Assembly: GCA_003164475.1 (NCBI GenBank)
Contig: PLTL01000399.1
Coordinates: forward strand, 222 to 6,480
Length of the DNA stretch: 6,259 bases
Origin: Candidatus Dormiibacterota bacterium
GTDB lineage: Bacteria > Chloroflexota > Dormibacteria > UBA8260 > Bog-877
Reading direction: 5' to 3'
Position 1 is the stretch's first letter; each line of letters starts with the position of its first letter. The notes below the pieces were generated by a model. That model was not told the DNA's origin. It saw nothing but the letters and a program-made list of their open reading frames with translations, and searched no databases. This document shows positions 5,531 to 6,259 of this stretch, one piece after another. A program made the translations under genes and the position numbers.

Positions 5531-6259
5531 GAGGGCCGGCCGCGCCGGAGGTCGCGCCGGTCGAACCAGCGGCCAAGGAGGACGGCGGGGACGATCGAGA
5601 TGGCAACCATGGCCGCGGCGTACGGGGCCGCCGCGCCGTAGGACACGTTGCCGGTGTAGGCCCAGAACTGGGTGGCCAGGGTCTGGACCCCCGTGGGGAC
5701 CAGGATCAGGGTGGCGGTCAGCTCGGTCACCGCCGAGATGAAGACCAGGCAGAACGCGGCCGCCAGGCCGGGGGCCACCAGGGGCAGGGTGACCCGGAGC
5801 CGCACCGCGAGGGGCCGTCGACCCAGCGAGCGGGCCACCTCCTCCAGGCCCACCGGGGCCTGCAGCACCGAGGCCCGGATCGCCACGTAGGCGAGGGGGA
5901 AGAAGAGCATGGCGTAGGCCCCGATCAGCAGCGAGCTGGTCTGGTAGACGGAGGGCAGGTAGTGGAGGGCGAAGAAGACCAGGGCCAGCGCGATCACCAG
6001 CCCGGGCAGGCCCTGGACGATGTAGGTGCTCCGCTCCAGAAGCCGGACCGAAGGGCTGGGGTGACGGATCGCCAGCAGTGCGACCGGCAGCGCCATCAGC
6101 ACCGCGATGGCGGCAGCGGCGGCACTGTAGGCGATGGTGTGCCCGGCGGCGCTGGCCACGGTGGCGGAAGCGGGGAGGGTCGAACGCCCGCCCTGGAGCA
6201 TCCAGAACGCGATCACCCCGATCGGCACCCCCAGCGAGACCCCGATCAGCGCTCCCGCC
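5527..6259 (-). CDS. fbpB: ABC transporter permease, iron(III)-type (FbpB-like), C-terminal part (truncated by window edge)
   Basis: The visible 243 residues are one permease half with about six membrane helices. The frame is open to the right edge, reading AGALIGVSLGV before a GTG at 6228, so that GTG is an internal valine and the gene starts outside the window. The EAA loop that docks on the ATPase is LEEVARSLGRR...RVTLPLVAPGL (about residues 138-165 of the fragment). The last third has ELTATLILVPTG (179-190), TLATQFWAY and YGAAAPYAAAM, segments I associate with the FbpB/AfuB group of iron(III) permeases. Such permeases are usually fused two-domain proteins of about 500 residues, so roughly half may be missing. 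It ends in a basic tail (RRDLRRGRPS) and overlaps the ATPase gene by four bases. A substrate-binding protein gene is expected upstream, beyond 6259. The iron assignment comes from family resemblance and could be wrong for a related substrate. Confidence 0.87.
   Translation of the reverse strand, partial: AGALIGVSLGVPIGVIAFWMLQGGRSTLPASATVASAAGHTIAYSAAAAAIAVLMALPVALLAIRHPSPSVRLLERSTYIVQGLPGLVIALALVFFALHYLPSVYQTSSLLIGAYAMLFFPLAYVAIRASVLQAPVGLEEVARSLGRRPLAVRLRVTLPLVAPGLAAAFCLVFISAVTELTATLILVPTGVQTLATQFWAYTGNVSYGAAAPYAAAMVAISIVPAVLLGRWFDRRDLRRGRPS

Noticed and set aside
4730..5641. Long open frame (303 codons) antisense to the ATPase and permease genes
   Set aside because: It crosses the junction of two well-supported genes, is low-complexity and Gln/His/Pro/Gly-rich, and shows no conserved motif.
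6226..6228. GTG as the start of the permease
   Set aside because: The frame stays open to the window edge with membrane-like residues before it, and FbpB-type permeases are far longer, so this is an internal valine codon.
1..6259. CRISPR array, mobile element, tRNA or rRNA, or a novel multi-gene system
   Set aside because: No regularly spaced repeats, transposase-like frames, terminal inverted repeats or RNA-gene signatures were seen; coding density is near complete with known families.

Overview
The window is high in GC. It holds the upstream half of an F-type ATP synthase operon (positions 1-3225, read leftward), one divergent GT4-type glycosyltransferase (3350-4465, rightward), and the end of an iron(III)-type ABC importer operon (4478-6259, leftward, cut by the right edge). 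GC-rich codon use, five GTG/TTG starts among the genes with a visible start, and an actinobacterial-looking c subunit ([10 protein letters not shown] loop, VEAxYFIN segment) suggest Actinomycetota or another high-GC member of the Terrabacteria. Separate b and delta genes argue against mycobacteria, whose delta is fused to a b-like segment. No finer placement is possible from sequence alone.

ATP synthase block, in transcription order: atpZ-like (2 TM) - atpI-like (4 TM) - atpB (a) - atpE (c) - atpF (b) - atpH (delta) - atpA (alpha, truncated just before its P-loop). atpZ/atpI share one base (TGATG), atpI/atpB overlap as ATGA, atpF/atpH overlap by 8 bases, and atpH/atpA are 7 bases apart. The one sizeable internal gap, 40 bases, lies before atpE and carries the best Shine-Dalgarno sequence in the operon, in front of a TTG start. 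Together these genes encode the proton channel and c-ring (a, c), the peripheral stalk (b, delta), the start of the catalytic head (alpha), and two small membrane proteins usually associated with ring assembly or Mg2+ handling. Gamma, beta and epsilon would be expected beyond the left edge.

The 124-base divergent region (3226-3349) must carry start signals for both directions. It shows an extended -10-like element close to the atpZ TTG, a -10-like element exactly placed for a leaderless glycosyltransferase mRNA, a 10-base direct repeat spaced 32 bases apart, and a 16-base imperfect dyad. All are by-eye predictions.

The right part holds an FbpB-like permease fragment and an FbpC-like ATPase joined by an ATGA overlap. 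The substrate-binding protein would be expected beyond the right edge. The glycosyltransferase and the ATPase gene converge with 12 bases between stops.

All the coding regions belong to known families. I found no mobile element, CRISPR array, RNA gene or evidence of a novel system. The points worth a second look are regulatory and fine-structural.
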